Part shown: in pieces, positions 15,490 to 23,215 of the stretch
How positions within the stretch are numbered: the stretch's first letter is position 1
How the letters are laid out: every line of letters starts with the position of its first letter
Source: CADCUY01 sp964242735
GTDB lineage: Bacteria; Actinomycetota; Actinomycetes; Actinomycetales; Quadrisphaeraceae
DNA: 29,372 nt
Assembly (NCBI GenBank): GCA_964242735.1
Contig: CAXTAK010000028.1
Span: forward strand, 1 to 29,372
Reading direction: 5' to 3'
The notes under the pieces: generated by a model
Told to the model about the DNA's origin: nothing
Databases searched by the model: none
The model's input: the letters and a program-made list of their open reading frames with translations, nothing else
Position numbers and translations under genes: made by a program

Positions 15490-15588
15490 TCACTTCTTGT
15501 TGCGGCGCTGGTGCCGGGTCTTGCGCAGCAGCTTGCGGTGCTTCTTCTTGGCCATGCGCTTGCGGCGCTTCTTGATGACGGAGCCCAC
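15490..15588 (-). CDS. Small ribosomal protein bS22 (AURKAIP1/COX24 domain)
   Basis: A 32-residue, almost wholly basic protein read from GTG 15588. It begins MGSVIKKRRKRMAKKKH and ends RRNKK, matching the tiny actinobacterial 30S-subunit protein bS22 nearly residue for residue. GGCAGG precedes the start. It is far shorter than ordinary gene-finding cut-offs and is easily missed; the longer frame across it (15485-15706) is a shadow. The neighbours (an excisionase-like HTH gene upstream, glutaredoxin downstream) match its usual place in actinomycetes. Confidence 0.93.
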   Translation of the reverse strand: MGSVIKKRRKRMAKKKHRKLLRKTRHQRRNKK

Positions 15589-15718
15589 GTGTCCTGCCGA
15601 TCCCTCGTGCCGGTCGCCCGGCGAGCCTGCCCCGGGTCGCCCGGGTCCGGCGTCCCACCCTACCGGCCGGTGGAGCGGTCGGCGGCGGCGAGCAGGGCTC
15701 GGGCACCGGGCCCAGCGG

Positions 15719-15919
15719 TCAGGCGGACTCGACGAAGGAGTGCTGCAGGTACTGCTCGACGGCGGCCTCGGGGACCCGGAAGGACCGACCCACGCGCACG
15801 GCGGGCATCTCCCCCGAGTGCACCAGGCGGTACACCGTCATCTTCGAGACCCGCATCATCGTGGCGACCTCGGCCACGGTGAGGAATCGGGTGCCGCTCA
15901 GTTCCCGGTCGTTGGCCAT
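15719..15919 (-). CDS. BldC/excisionase-type helix-turn-helix protein
   Basis: A 66-residue MerR-like DNA-binding domain of the excisionase family: FLTVAEVATMMRVSKMTVYR is the HTH, then LVHSGEMPAVRVGRSFRVPEAAVEQYL forms the wing and last helix. The ATG at 15919 is chosen because GGGAGAG lies four bases upstream; the frame extends to 15973 without support. In actinomycetes this gene normally sits next to bS22, as here. Targets are not known. A well-formed promoter lies at 15972-16000. Confidence 0.9.
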   Translation of the reverse strand: MANDRELSGTRFLTVAEVATMMRVSKMTVYRLVHSGEMPAVRVGRSFRVPEAAVEQYLQHSFVESA

Positions 15920-15971
15920 GTGCTCTCCCGATCTCGGTCCCCGTTCCGATCGGGGCTGCTGACGTGTGACC

Positions 15972-16000
15972 ACTGTAGGGGCAGATGTGGCCGGTGTGAA
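15972..16000 (-). promoter_or_regulatory. Promoter of the BldC-like HTH gene
   Basis: On the minus strand TTCACA (16000-15995) and TACAGT (15977-15972) are separated by exactly 17 bases, close to the principal sigma consensus (TTGACA-N17-TATAAT). The ATG follows about 52 bases further on, with a proper ribosome site. This is the clearest promoter in the window. Confidence 0.65.
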
Positions 16001-16092
16001 TGTTACGGGTCGCTCCGTGGCCGTGCACGGGGGCGATCCCGCTCACATGCGGACGAACGGTGGCCGGCGGCCGGTGCGGACCACAGAGTCCG

Positions 16093-17352
16093 TCACTCCG
16101 GTCCCGCGACCCCGCTCCCGCCGCCGCGAGCCCGCCCACCTCGACCCGGGCCCGGCAGCGTGACGGCCTCCAGGCCGTGCCAGGGGAGCACAGCCGCCCG
16201 GGTCGCCGCCACGGCACGCTCCAGCGCCGGGAGCGGGTGGCCCCCGCGCCGCGGGACACGAGGACCGGCGTCCTCGCCCATCAGCGCCGGCGCCGCGCGG
16301 CCGCTCCGCTCCACGCGGCGCCGCCACACCTCCGGCACCGGCGTCGCGGGGTCCACCGGGGCGTGCGCGGCCACCGCGATCAGGTGCGTCCAGGCACGCG
16401 GCACCACCTGGGTCACCTCGTACCCCCCGCCGCCCGTCGCGACCCACCGCCCGCCCGCCACCTCGTGGGCGAGCGCGTGCAGCGCGTGCGTGGTCGCCAG
16501 CTGCCCGGCCGTGCTCAGCTCCAGGTGGGCCAGCGGGTCCAGGCGGTGGGAGTCGCAGCCGTGCTGGGTGACCAGCACGTCGGGGGCGAAGGCCCGCACC
16601 ACCGGGAGCACGACGGCGTGCAGCGCCCACAGCCACCCGTCGTCGCCGGTCCCGGGAGGCACCGGCACGTTGACGGCGGTGCCGCGGGCGCGCGTCCCAC
16701 CGACGTCGCCGGAACGACCCGTGCCGGGGAAGAGCGTGGCGGGGTCCTCGTGGACGGAGGCGGTGAGCACGCGCGGGTCGTCCCAGAAAGCCTCCTCGAC
16801 GCCGTCGCCGTGGTGCGCGTCGACGTCGACGTACGCCACGCGCCGCGCGCCGAGCGCCAGGAGGCGCGCGATGCCCGCCACGAGGTCGTTGTAGACGCAG
16901 AAGCCGCTCGCCGCCGCACGAGCGGCGTGGTGCATGCCGCCGCTGATGTTCACCGCGTGCTGCGCCCCGCTGGGCCCACCGCGCCACACGGCCTCAGCGC
17001 ACGCCACCGTCGCGGCGAGCACCCGCGATGACGCCGCGTGCATGCCCTCGAACAGCGGCACGTCGTCGGTGCCGAGCCCGTGGGCGTGGTCCGCGGAGGA
17101 GGGGTGGGCGGGGTGGGCGGAGGCACGGCGCACCGCGGTCACGTAGGCGGCGTCGTGCGCGGTGAGCACGAGCTCGTCGGTGGGTGGGACGGGAGCGGGC
17201 ACCACCTGCACGCCGGGGGCGTGCAGCACGCCGAGGGCGCGTGCCAGCTCGACCGTCAGGGTCAGGCGCACGGGGGACATCGGGTGCTCCGACCCGAAGT
17301 CGTACCGAGCCAGTTCCTCGTCCCACACGACGGTGGTGCGGTGGTCCGGCAC
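16093..17352 (-). CDS. AcuC-type acetoin utilization / histone deacetylase family protein
   Basis: Zinc-dependent deacetylase of the class I HDAC/AcuC family, 419 residues, cytoplasmic. Landmarks in order: HPMSPVRLTLTVELARALG at the N-terminus, ISGGMHHAARAAASGFCVYND (paired active-site His), VAYVDVDAHHGDGVEEAFW (zinc ligands Asp and His), SVHEDPATLFPGTG, TQHGCDSHRLDPLAHLELS (zinc Asp) and ATGGGGYEV (catalytic Tyr). Bacterial AcuC removes acetyl groups from acetyl-CoA synthetase and related proteins; the substrate here is not shown. GTG start at 17352, three bases after the isomerase stop, so the two form an operon. The last 60 residues are Arg/Gly-rich and unconserved. Confidence 0.93.
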   Translation of the reverse strand: MPDHRTTVVWDEELARYDFGSEHPMSPVRLTLTVELARALGVLHAPGVQVVPAPVPPTDELVLTAHDAAYVTAVRRASAHPAHPSSADHAHGLGTDDVPLFEGMHAASSRVLAATVACAEAVWRGGPSGAQHAVNISGGMHHAARAAASGFCVYNDLVAGIARLLALGARRVAYVDVDAHHGDGVEEAFWDDPRVLTASVHEDPATLFPGTGRSGDVGGTRARGTAVNVPVPPGTGDDGWLWALHAVVLPVVRAFAPDVLVTQHGCDSHRLDPLAHLELSTAGQLATTHALHALAHEVAGGRWVATGGGGYEVTQVVPRAWTHLIAVAAHAPVDPATPVPEVWRRRVERSGRAAPALMGEDAGPRVPRRGGHPLPALERAVAATRAAVLPWHGLEAVTLPGPGRGGRARGGGSGVAGPE

Positions 17353-17355
17353 CGC

Positions 17356-18153
17356 TCAGACCACCCGTGCCCGCAGGTTCTCGCGGGCGAAGGCCAGCGC
17401 CGAGGCCAGGTTCGCCTCCCGCTCCCCCGGGCTCCGGTCGCGCCGGGTGGCCACCTCCACGACGACCGCACCGTCGAAGCCCCGCTCGGCGAGGTGGGCG
17501 AGCAGCGCAGCGACGGGCTGGTCACCCTCCCCGGGCAGCAGGTGCTCGTCCTTGGCCAGGCCCGTGCCGTCGGTCAGGTGCAGGTGGCTCAGGCGCTGCC
17601 CGAGGAGCTCGGCCAGCTCCAGGCAGTCCTGCCCCGCGACGGAGGCGTGCGAGACGTCGAGGGTCACGTCGGGGAAGGCCGCCCCCTGCGGACCGCAGGT
17701 GTCCCACCCGGGGGTGTAGGCCTCGAACTCCCTGGAGCGGGCCCTCCAGGGGTACATGTTCTCCACCGCCACCACCACCTGGTGCTGCTCGCCGACGCGG
17801 GCGAGCCCCTCGGCGAAACCGGCGGCGTACTCGCGCTGCCAGCGGAACGGCGGGTGCACCACCACGACCCCGGCGCCGACGCGCGCGGCCATCGCGGCGG
17901 CCAGCTCGATCTTCGGCCACGCCGCCGAGCCCCACACCCGCTGGGTGAGCAGCAGGGTCGGGGCGTGGACGGCGAGCACCGGCACCCCGAAGTGGGCGGA
18001 GAGCTCGGCCACCGCGTCGGGGTCCTGGCTGACGGGGTCGGACCAGACCATCACCTCGACGCCGTCGTAGCCGAGGCGGGCCGCCATCTCGAAGCCGTCG
18101 GCGCACCCCTGCGGGTACACCGAGGCGGTGGACAGGGCGACGGGCGCGACCAC
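17356..18153 (-). CDS. TIM-barrel sugar phosphate isomerase/epimerase family protein
   Basis: AP-endonuclease-2-like TIM barrel, 265 residues. Metal-ligand segments are visible: GYDGVEVMVWSDP, VLAVHAPTLLLTQ, VVVVHPPF, VAVENMYPW (Glu), VTLDVSHASVAG (Asp/His), LSHLHLTDGTG and GAVVVEVATRR (Glu). The specific reaction is unknown; orthologues sit near proC/acuC-like genes in other actinomycetes without a settled role. GTG start at 18153, placed six bases from a TACGAT -10 box, consistent with a leaderless message. Three bases separate its stop from the acuC start. Confidence 0.88.
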   Translation of the reverse strand: MVAPVALSTASVYPQGCADGFEMAARLGYDGVEVMVWSDPVSQDPDAVAELSAHFGVPVLAVHAPTLLLTQRVWGSAAWPKIELAAAMAARVGAGVVVVHPPFRWQREYAAGFAEGLARVGEQHQVVVAVENMYPWRARSREFEAYTPGWDTCGPQGAAFPDVTLDVSHASVAGQDCLELAELLGQRLSHLHLTDGTGLAKDEHLLPGEGDQPVAALLAHLAERGFDGAVVVEVATRRDRSPGEREANLASALAFARENLRARVV

Positions 18154-18159
18154 GGGGGG

Positions 18160-18165
18160 ATCGTA
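18160..18165 (-). promoter_or_regulatory. Probable -10 box for leaderless isomerase-acuC transcript
   Basis: TACGAT on the minus strand, then six C bases, then the GTG start at 18153. There is no Shine-Dalgarno sequence. No clear -35 is seen. Confidence 0.45.
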
Positions 18166-18190
18166 GGCGGCGACCGGGTCGCGGGTGGCC

Positions 18191-18657
18191 TCAGAGCCCC
18201 TGCGCCAGGCGGTGGTGCGCGGCGTCCCACCGCAGCTGGTCCCTGGAGCGCCGGGTCGTGGTGCCCGCGTCGATCAGCGCCAGCTCGACGCCGGCCGTCC
18301 GCGCGAGGTCGTCCAGAGCTCCGGTGGGCACCCGGGTGTGCAGGTGCAGCAGCCCCCCGGAGCCTGCGGGCCAGCGATCCGCGCCTTCGCCGGGGAGGAG
18401 GTGTGCATCCGGGTGATCACGCCCACGCCCACGCACGCGTCGTCCGCCGTCGCCTCCAGCGCGACCCGGCGGATCGCGTCGGCGTCGGTGAGCACCGGGT
18501 GCCACGCCACCCGCAGGGGCACCTCGGCGGGGGCGTCCAGGTCGCGGGCGATGCGCCGGGAGCCGTCGGCGACCTGCTGCAGGACGTCGTCGCCGCGCAG
18601 GACCCGGCAGCCGGTGAGGAACCGGGCCTCGCGGGCGTCGTAGGGGTCGGGGAGCAC
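18191..18657 (-). pseudogene. araA: L-arabinose isomerase (araA) remnant with internal deletion and frameshift
   Basis: The first part from GTG 18657 (GGGAGG ribosome site) is recognisable AraA N-terminus: ARFLTGCRVLRG, LRVAWHPVLTDADAIRRVAL, RMHTSSPAKARIAG. About 90-95 codons in (18370-18385) the frame changes by one base. The next frame carries GGLLHLHT, which continues the N-terminal domain, then jumps at once to ALDDLARTAGVELALID and LRWDAAHHRLAQGL, the very C-terminus of AraA. The roughly 350 residues between, including the active site, are missing: 467 bases remain of an expected 1500. No arabinose isomerase activity is possible. It follows the damaged araD by 24 bases. Confidence 0.88.
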
Positions 18658-18681
18658 AGCGCCTCCCGGTGGGCCTGCGCC

Positions 18682-19357
18682 TCAGCGCTGGCCGTGGACG
18701 TGCTGGTAGCGGTCGTGCAGGGCGTCGATCGCGTCCTGCGGGACGGGCAGGGGGTCGCCCGGCTGCCGGGCGAGGTGCACGGTGCGCGCGACGTCCTCGA
18801 CCCACACCGCGCTCTTGACCGCGGCGAGCGCGCTCGCCCCGACGGTGGATGACCCGTGGTCCTGCACCAGCACCGCCCGCGAGCGCTGCCCCGCCAGGGT
18901 CGCCACGACGCCGCGGCCGATGGCGTCGTCACCGATGACGGCGAAGGGCCCCACCGGCACGGGACCGCCGATCTCGTCAGCCATCGCCGTCAGCACGCAG
19001 GGGATCGCCTCGCCGCGGGCCGCCCACGCCGTCGCGCACGGGGAGCGGGTGTGCACCTGCCCCCCCTCGGGCAGCTCGCGGTGGACGTGGGCGTGCGCGG
19101 CGGTGTCCGAGGACGGCGCGCGGAGGCCGTCGACGAGGTCCCCGCCGAGGTCGCAGACCACCACGACCTCCCAGCTGAGGTCCTCGTGGTCGACACCGGA
19201 GGTCTCGATGACGACCAGGTCCTCCCCCGGGACCCGCGCCGAGACGCTGCCGGCGGTCCACGCCACCAGCTGGTGGCGCACGAGGTGCTGGTGCAGCGCG
19301 GCGACCTCCTCGCGCAGCCCCCGGTGGGTGCCCCGCTCGGGCGCGCGACCCGCTCAC
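18682..19357 (-). pseudogene. araD: L-ribulose-5-phosphate 4-epimerase (araD), frameshifted and metal-site mutant
   Basis: Class II aldolase/epimerase of the arabinose pathway. From GTG 19357, which overlaps the araB-remnant stop (GTGA), the frame is wrong until a run of five C (19318-19322, plus strand). Removing one base restores LREEVAALHQHL joined to VAWTAGSVSARVPG, the normal AraD N-terminus. The rest reads through: ETSGVDHEDL, PSSDTAAHAHVHRELP, ATAWAARGEAIPCVLTAMAD, VGPFAVIGDDAIGRGVVATL, DRYQHVHGQ. The metal motif is HTRS instead of HTHS, so one of the three zinc-ligand His is lost; NHG is DHG. Either defect would harm function. The remaining frame could start at GTG 19281 and make a 199-residue product, probably inactive. 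Confidence 0.82.
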
Positions 19358-19563
19358 CGCACCACCGCCCCGCCGGTGGCCGTCGCGGCCAGCTCCCGCT
19401 CCACCACCGCGTGCGGACAGGAGCGCACCGCGCGGGCGGGCTCCCCGCCGTCGCGGACGCGGACGACCACGGCGCGCCAGGGCGGGGTGCCGCAGTCCAC
19501 CACCACCGCGTGGCGACCACCCGCGCGGCCGGCACCGTCGTCGAGCGGCGCCCCGGTGGTCAT
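19354..19563 (-). pseudogene. araB: L-ribulokinase (araB) N-terminal remnant
   Basis: From ATG 19563, with a strong GAGGAGG ribosome site 8 bases upstream, 69 codons remain of an expected 550 or so. The stretch HAVVVDCGTPPWRAVVVRVRDG followed by SCPHAVVERELAAT matches the start of FGGY-type ribulokinase (VGVDYGTLSGRAVVVRV ... HAV). The phosphate-binding loop is already changed: GTLSGRA has become GTPPWRA. The stop then overlaps the araD GTG, so a large in-place deletion removed the rest of the gene. Identification rests on one short segment and on the following araD and araA remnants. Confidence 0.72.
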
Positions 19564-19671
19564 GGCCACGTCCTCCTCGGCGTCTGCACCAGCAGTGCGC
19601 ACGGTCGTCGGTGCGTCACGGGCCCGCACACCACGGGCCCGCGCACGCGGGGCTGGACCGGTCCACGGACG

Positions 19672-20700
19672 TCACGGCTGCGCGACCACGGGGGCGGCGC
19701 GCGGCGCCCCGGTCACGGCGTCGAGGAGCGCCTGCGCCGTGCCGACGTCGGTCACCAGGTCGGTGAAGTACCCCGCACGGGCCCCCGCGAGGACGCTCGG
19801 GACCTTCTCGAGACCCACGGCGACGGCGATGCACCGCTCCAGGGCGCGCAGGCGCTCCAGCGAGGTGGCCAGCAGTCGTTCCGACCCCGCGAAGGGCACG
19901 GGCACGCCGTCGACATCGTAGAAGCGGCTGCAGACGTCGCCCGCCGAGTCCATGATCCACGGGTCGTCGGTGTCGAGGAACGACGGGATGGAGGTGCGCG
20001 TCCGCGGGGGGGCGCCGACGCCGACCACCGCACACCGCGCGTGCTCCCAGGCGTCGAGCACCCGGCGGGTGCTCGGGTCGCTGAGCAGCTCCTCGTGCAG
20101 TCCCGGGCCGGGCATCGCGGGAGCGAAGAGGAACAGCGGGACCCCGCCCACCTTCGCGGCGACCTGGCGCGTGAGCTCGTTGCTCTGGTACCAGGCGTCG
20201 GCCTCGTCCAGGCCCCCGATCATCGGCACGACGCGCACCCCGGGCAGCGGCGGCAGGGGGCCCTGGGCGATCTCGCAGGTGCTGCGCCCGGTCATGACCA
20301 GGAGCGTGTCCCCGGAGCGCAGGCCCGCTCCGGCGAGGACGTCGTGGACGACCGGGCCGAGGGAGGCCGCGAGGTGCGGGCCGCGACCGGTGCCCAGGTG
20401 CACCCCGCGCAGGCCCGTCGCGTCGCGCAACCGCTCGGCGAGGTGGTCCCGCTCGACGTGCTGGGGCCGCACCACCTCGACGCGCACCACACCCAGGCGC
20501 CGCGCGTCCGAGAGCAGCCGCCCGACCGTGGTGCGGCTGGTGCCCAGGCGCGCGGAGACCTCGGCCTGCGTGGCCTCCTCCACGTGGTACATCACCGCGG
20601 CCGCGTACACGAGGTCGAGGTGCGCCCGCGCCTCGGCGTCGCCGACGCCCGCTGCGCCGCGGGCCGTGCCGTCGCCGTCCTCGGGGAGCGCTGAGCTCAT
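19672..20700 (-). CDS. SorC-family sugar-responsive transcriptional regulator
   Basis: A 342-residue regulator with an N-terminal HTH (EATQAEVSARLGTSRTTVGR, then LLSDARRLGVVRVEVV) and a C-terminal SorC/DeoR sugar-binding domain. Markers of that domain are LRSGDTLLVMTGRST, VRVVPMIGGLDEAD, HARCAVVGVGAPPR, DVCSRFYDVDGVPVPF, CIAVAVGLEKVPSVLAGARAGYFTDLVTD. Such proteins bind phosphorylated sugars or polyols. ATG at 20700. It is divergent from the eltD-ABC genes across 192 bases that hold a palindrome over the eltD promoter, so it most likely controls them. It also lies 108 bases upstream of the dead araB-araD-araA operon in the same direction and may once have served it. Looks intact. Confidence 0.9.
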   Translation of the reverse strand: MSSALPEDGDGTARGAAGVGDAEARAHLDLVYAAAVMYHVEEATQAEVSARLGTSRTTVGRLLSDARRLGVVRVEVVRPQHVERDHLAERLRDATGLRGVHLGTGRGPHLAASLGPVVHDVLAGAGLRSGDTLLVMTGRSTCEIAQGPLPPLPGVRVVPMIGGLDEADAWYQSNELTRQVAAKVGGVPLFLFAPAMPGPGLHEELLSDPSTRRVLDAWEHARCAVVGVGAPPRTRTSIPSFLDTDDPWIMDSAGDVCSRFYDVDGVPVPFAGSERLLATSLERLRALERCIAVAVGLEKVPSVLAGARAGYFTDLVTDVGTAQALLDAVTGAPRAAPVVAQP

Positions 20701-20794
20701 CGCCGTCCCCGTCCCGCGCAGGGCGCCACCACGCGCGGCCGCCGTGGTCGCACGATAGCGGCCGCACCCACCCGGAGGTGTCTGCGCATCTGCC

Positions 20795-20810
20795 CTGGAC
20801 ATATGACCAG
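20795..20810. promoter_or_regulatory. Operator candidate for the SorC-type regulator
   Basis: CTGGACATATGACCAG pairs at 7 of 8 positions around a CATATG centre. It lies in the space between the divergent sorC-like gene and eltD and covers the predicted eltD -35 box. Position and symmetry suit a repressor site; which protein binds is inferred. Confidence 0.55.
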
Positions 20811-20825
20811 AGGCGTGAGTAGTGT
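20796..20825 (+). promoter_or_regulatory. Predicted promoter of eltD and the ABC genes
   Basis: TGGACA (20796-20801) and TAGTGT (20820-20825) lie 18 bases apart; the eltD ATG is 68 bases downstream. The -35 box is inside the palindrome. Both hexamers are imperfect. Confidence 0.42.
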
Positions 20826-20892
20826 TCGCAGCACCCGACCGGAGCGCCGGGCGGCCCGCACCGCTGCGGGCGGGAGGAGGAGGAGTCCGACG

Positions 20893-21990
20893 ATGGACCA
20901 GCCCGAGATGATGCAGGCCGTGGTCAACCACGGCCCCGAGGACTACCGGCTCGAGCAGATCGCCGTGCCCTCGCCCGGCCCGGGTGAGGCGCTGGTGCGC
21001 GTGGAGGCGGTGGGCATCTGCGCCTCCGACCTCAAGTGCTACCACGGTGCGGCGAAGTTCTGGGGCGACGAGACCCGCCCGGCGTGGGCGGAGACGGAGG
21101 TCGTGCCCGGCCACGAGTTCGTCGGCGAGGTCGCCGCGATCGACGACGCGGCCCGGGCGCGCTGGGGCGTCGACGTCGGGGATCGCGTGACCTCCGAGCA
21201 GATCGTGCCGTGCTGGGAGTGCCGGTACTGCCTGCGGGGGCAGTACCACATGTGCGCACCCCACGACATCTACGGCTTCAAGCGCCGCACCCCGGGGGCC
21301 ATGGCCGAGTACATGGTCTTCTCCAAGGACGCACTGGTGCACAAGATGGGCAAGGAGCTGCCCGCGCACCAGGCGGCGTTCGTGGAGCCGCTCTCGTGCT
21401 CGCTGCACGCCGTCGAGCGCGCCGGCATCACCTTCGAGGACGTCGTCGTGGTCGCGGGCGCCGGTCCGATCGGCCTCGGCGTGGTCGCCGGCGCCAGGGC
21501 CAAGGGCGCGGCGACGGTCGTGTGCCTCGACCTGGTCGACTCCAAGCTGGAGCTGGCGCGGCTGTGCGGCGCCGACGTCACCTTCAACATCGGTCAGGTC
21601 GACGCCGTCGCGGCCGTCAAGGAGATGACCGGCGGCTACGGGGCCGACGTGTACATCGAGGCCACGGGCCACCCCTCCGCGGTCTCGCAGGGCCTGAACC
21701 TGCTGCGCAAGCTCGGCACCTACGTGGAGTACGGCGTGTTCGGGTCCGAGGCCAGCGTCGACTGGAGCATCATCAGCGACGACAAGGAGCTCGACGTCCT
21801 CGGCGCCCACCTCGGGCCCCACACCTGGCCGGGGGCGATCAAGATGCTCGACTCCGGGATCCTGCCGATGGACCGCATCGCCAGCCACCAGCTGCCGCTC
21901 TCCCGCTTCCAGGAGGGCCTAGACCTGGTCGCCGACGGCACCACGTCGGTGAAGGTCTCCCTCATCCCCGACGCCCTCCACCAGGGCTGA
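20893..21990 (+). CDS. Zinc-dependent polyol dehydrogenase, erythritol/L-threitol dehydrogenase-like
   Basis: Medium-chain dehydrogenase, 365 residues, probably oxidising a four-carbon polyol to a ketose with NAD+. Catalytic-zinc region GICASDLKCYHGAAKFWGDE and PGHEFVGE; structural-zinc cysteines in IVPCWECRYCLRGQYHMC; NAD-binding VVVVAGAGPIGLGVVAG with Asp at the end of the second strand (VCLDLVDSK), which favours NAD+. The overall sequence closely matches my memory of EltD from Mycobacterium smegmatis (KCYHGAAKFWGDE, VEYGVFGS, DWSIISDDKELDVLGAHLGP). ATG 20893 is preceded by a GGAGGAGGAG-rich ribosome site; the upstream start at 20803 lies over the operator and is rejected. The ABC transporter genes follow. 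The substrate is inferred from similarity only. Confidence 0.9.
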   Translation: MDQPEMMQAVVNHGPEDYRLEQIAVPSPGPGEALVRVEAVGICASDLKCYHGAAKFWGDETRPAWAETEVVPGHEFVGEVAAIDDAARARWGVDVGDRVTSEQIVPCWECRYCLRGQYHMCAPHDIYGFKRRTPGAMAEYMVFSKDALVHKMGKELPAHQAAFVEPLSCSLHAVERAGITFEDVVVVAGAGPIGLGVVAGARAKGAATVVCLDLVDSKLELARLCGADVTFNIGQVDAVAAVKEMTGGYGADVYIEATGHPSAVSQGLNLLRKLGTYVEYGVFGSEASVDWSIISDDKELDVLGAHLGPHTWPGAIKMLDSGILPMDRIASHQLPLSRFQEGLDLVADGTTSVKVSLIPDALHQG

Positions 21991-22014
21991 CCGCCGGGCG
22001 CCGCCGCCCGGCGG
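21991..22014 (+). terminator. Perfect GC hairpin right after eltD
   Basis: Perfect 10-bp arms (CCGCCGGGCG / CGCCCGGCGG) with a 4-base loop begin at the base after the eltD stop. No U-run follows, so it may slow or partly end transcription, or protect the mRNA 3' end, rather than fully terminate. Confidence 0.55.
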
Positions 22015-22024
22015 CGCCGTCCCA

Positions 22025-22042
22025 CCACCCGCCCGCGGGTGG
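22025..22042 (+). terminator. Second hairpin between eltD and the binding-protein gene
   Basis: CCACCC / GGGTGG arms with a 6-base loop, 10 bases after the first hairpin. No U-run. Probably part of the same intercistronic structure. Confidence 0.4.
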
Positions 22043-22088
22043 CTCTGCCCTGCCCGCCAACGACCTGCACCCGAACGAGGAGACGCCC

Positions 22089-23180
22089 GTGAAGAGAACC
22101 CGCACCCACCGCACCACCACCGGAGCGGTGGCCGTGACCGCAGCCGTCGTCCTCAGCTCCTGCGCCAGCTCGTCCGGCGGCACCGCGGCCGAGGAGACCG
22201 CGAGCGGCAGCAGCAGCGAGGCCGGCACCATCGCCTTCCTCATGCCCGACCTCGCCTCCACGCGCTACGAGGAGCAGGACTACCCGCTCTTCGAGGCGGC
22301 GGTGCAGGAGCAGTGCGGCTTCGAGGTGCTCTACAACAACGCCGACGCCGACGCCGCCGACCAGCAGCAGCAGGTCGACTCCGCGATCTCCCAGGGTGTG
22401 GACGCCATCGTCCTCGACGCGGTCGACACCGCAGCGGCGGCGAGCCTGGTCAACAACGCCCAGTCGCAGGACATCCCGATCATCGCCTACGACCGCCCCA
22501 TCCCCGACCAGCCGGCCGACTACTACGTCTCCTTCGACAACGAGGCGATCGGCGCGTCCATCGCGCAGTCCCTGGAGGACGAGCTGGCCGCCAACGGCAT
22601 CACCAGCGGCGGCATCCTGCAGGTCAACGGCTCACCCACCGACGCCGCGGCGGGCCTCATCCGCGACGGCGTGGACTCCGTGGTCGACTCGGGGCCCTAC
22701 GAGGTGCTCGCCGAGTTCGACACGCCCGGGTGGGAGCCGCCGGAGGCGCAGAACTTCGTCAGCGGCCAGATCACCCAGTTCGGCGACCAGATCGTCGGGG
22801 TCGTCGCCGCCAACGACGGCACGGGCGGCGCGAGCATCTCCGCGTTCCGGTCCGCGGGGGTCACGGTGCCCCCGGTGACCGGCAACGACGCCGAGCTGGC
22901 CGCGATCCAGCGGATCGTCTCCGGCGACCAGTTCAACACCATCTCCAAGCCGATCTCCACCGTCGCCGAGGCCGCCGCCGAGGTGGCGTGCTCCTTCGCG
23001 CAGGGAGAGACCGTCGAGCCGGAGACCGAGCTGTTCGGCACCCCGGCGCAGCTGTTCACCCCGGAGGTCGTGACGCAGGAGAACCTCGCGGAGGTCATCG
23101 TCGACGGTGGCATCTACACCGCCGAGGAGATCTGCACCGCCGAGTACGCGGAGGGCTGCGCCGCCCTGGGCATCGAGTGA
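22089..23180 (+). CDS. Sugar ABC transporter substrate-binding lipoprotein
   Basis: Periplasmic-binding-protein type I (RbsB/XylF-like) component, 363 residues, tethered to the outer face of the membrane. The N-terminus has Lys/Arg residues, a hydrophobic stretch and lipobox VLSSC, followed by a Ser/Thr/Glu linker. The mature part has the sugar-binding fold: TIAFLMPDLASTRYEEQDY, DAIVLDAVDTAAAASLV, IPIIAYDRPI, and the hinge strand GVVAANDGTGGASISAF (DG in the usual place). The GTG at 22089 is chosen for the GAGGAG six bases upstream and because it starts a signal peptide. Ligand class, a polyol or pentose, is inferred from the dehydrogenase and the SorC gene beside it. Acidic overall, unlike the flanking Arg-rich genes. 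Confidence 0.92.
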   Translation: MKRTRTHRTTTGAVAVTAAVVLSSCASSSGGTAAEETASGSSSEAGTIAFLMPDLASTRYEEQDYPLFEAAVQEQCGFEVLYNNADADAADQQQQVDSAISQGVDAIVLDAVDTAAAASLVNNAQSQDIPIIAYDRPIPDQPADYYVSFDNEAIGASIAQSLEDELAANGITSGGILQVNGSPTDAAAGLIRDGVDSVVDSGPYEVLAEFDTPGWEPPEAQNFVSGQITQFGDQIVGVVAANDGTGGASISAFRSAGVTVPPVTGNDAELAAIQRIVSGDQFNTISKPISTVAEAAAEVACSFAQGETVEPETELFGTPAQLFTPEVVTQENLAEVIVDGGIYTAEEICTAEYAEGCAALGIE

Positions 23181-23215
23181 TCCCCACCACCGCCTGAGCA
23201 CCAGCCCACCCGCAG

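Noticed and set aside
15589..15718. Direct repeat GTCGCCCGG and GC-rich stems between bS22 and the HTH gene
   Set aside because: Short, imperfect and typical of intergenic sequence at this GC content; no clear terminator or site could be argued.
21036..22088. Upstream extension of the binding-protein frame across eltD
   Set aside because: It is a shadow of eltD; the signal peptide and lipobox fix the start at GTG 22089.
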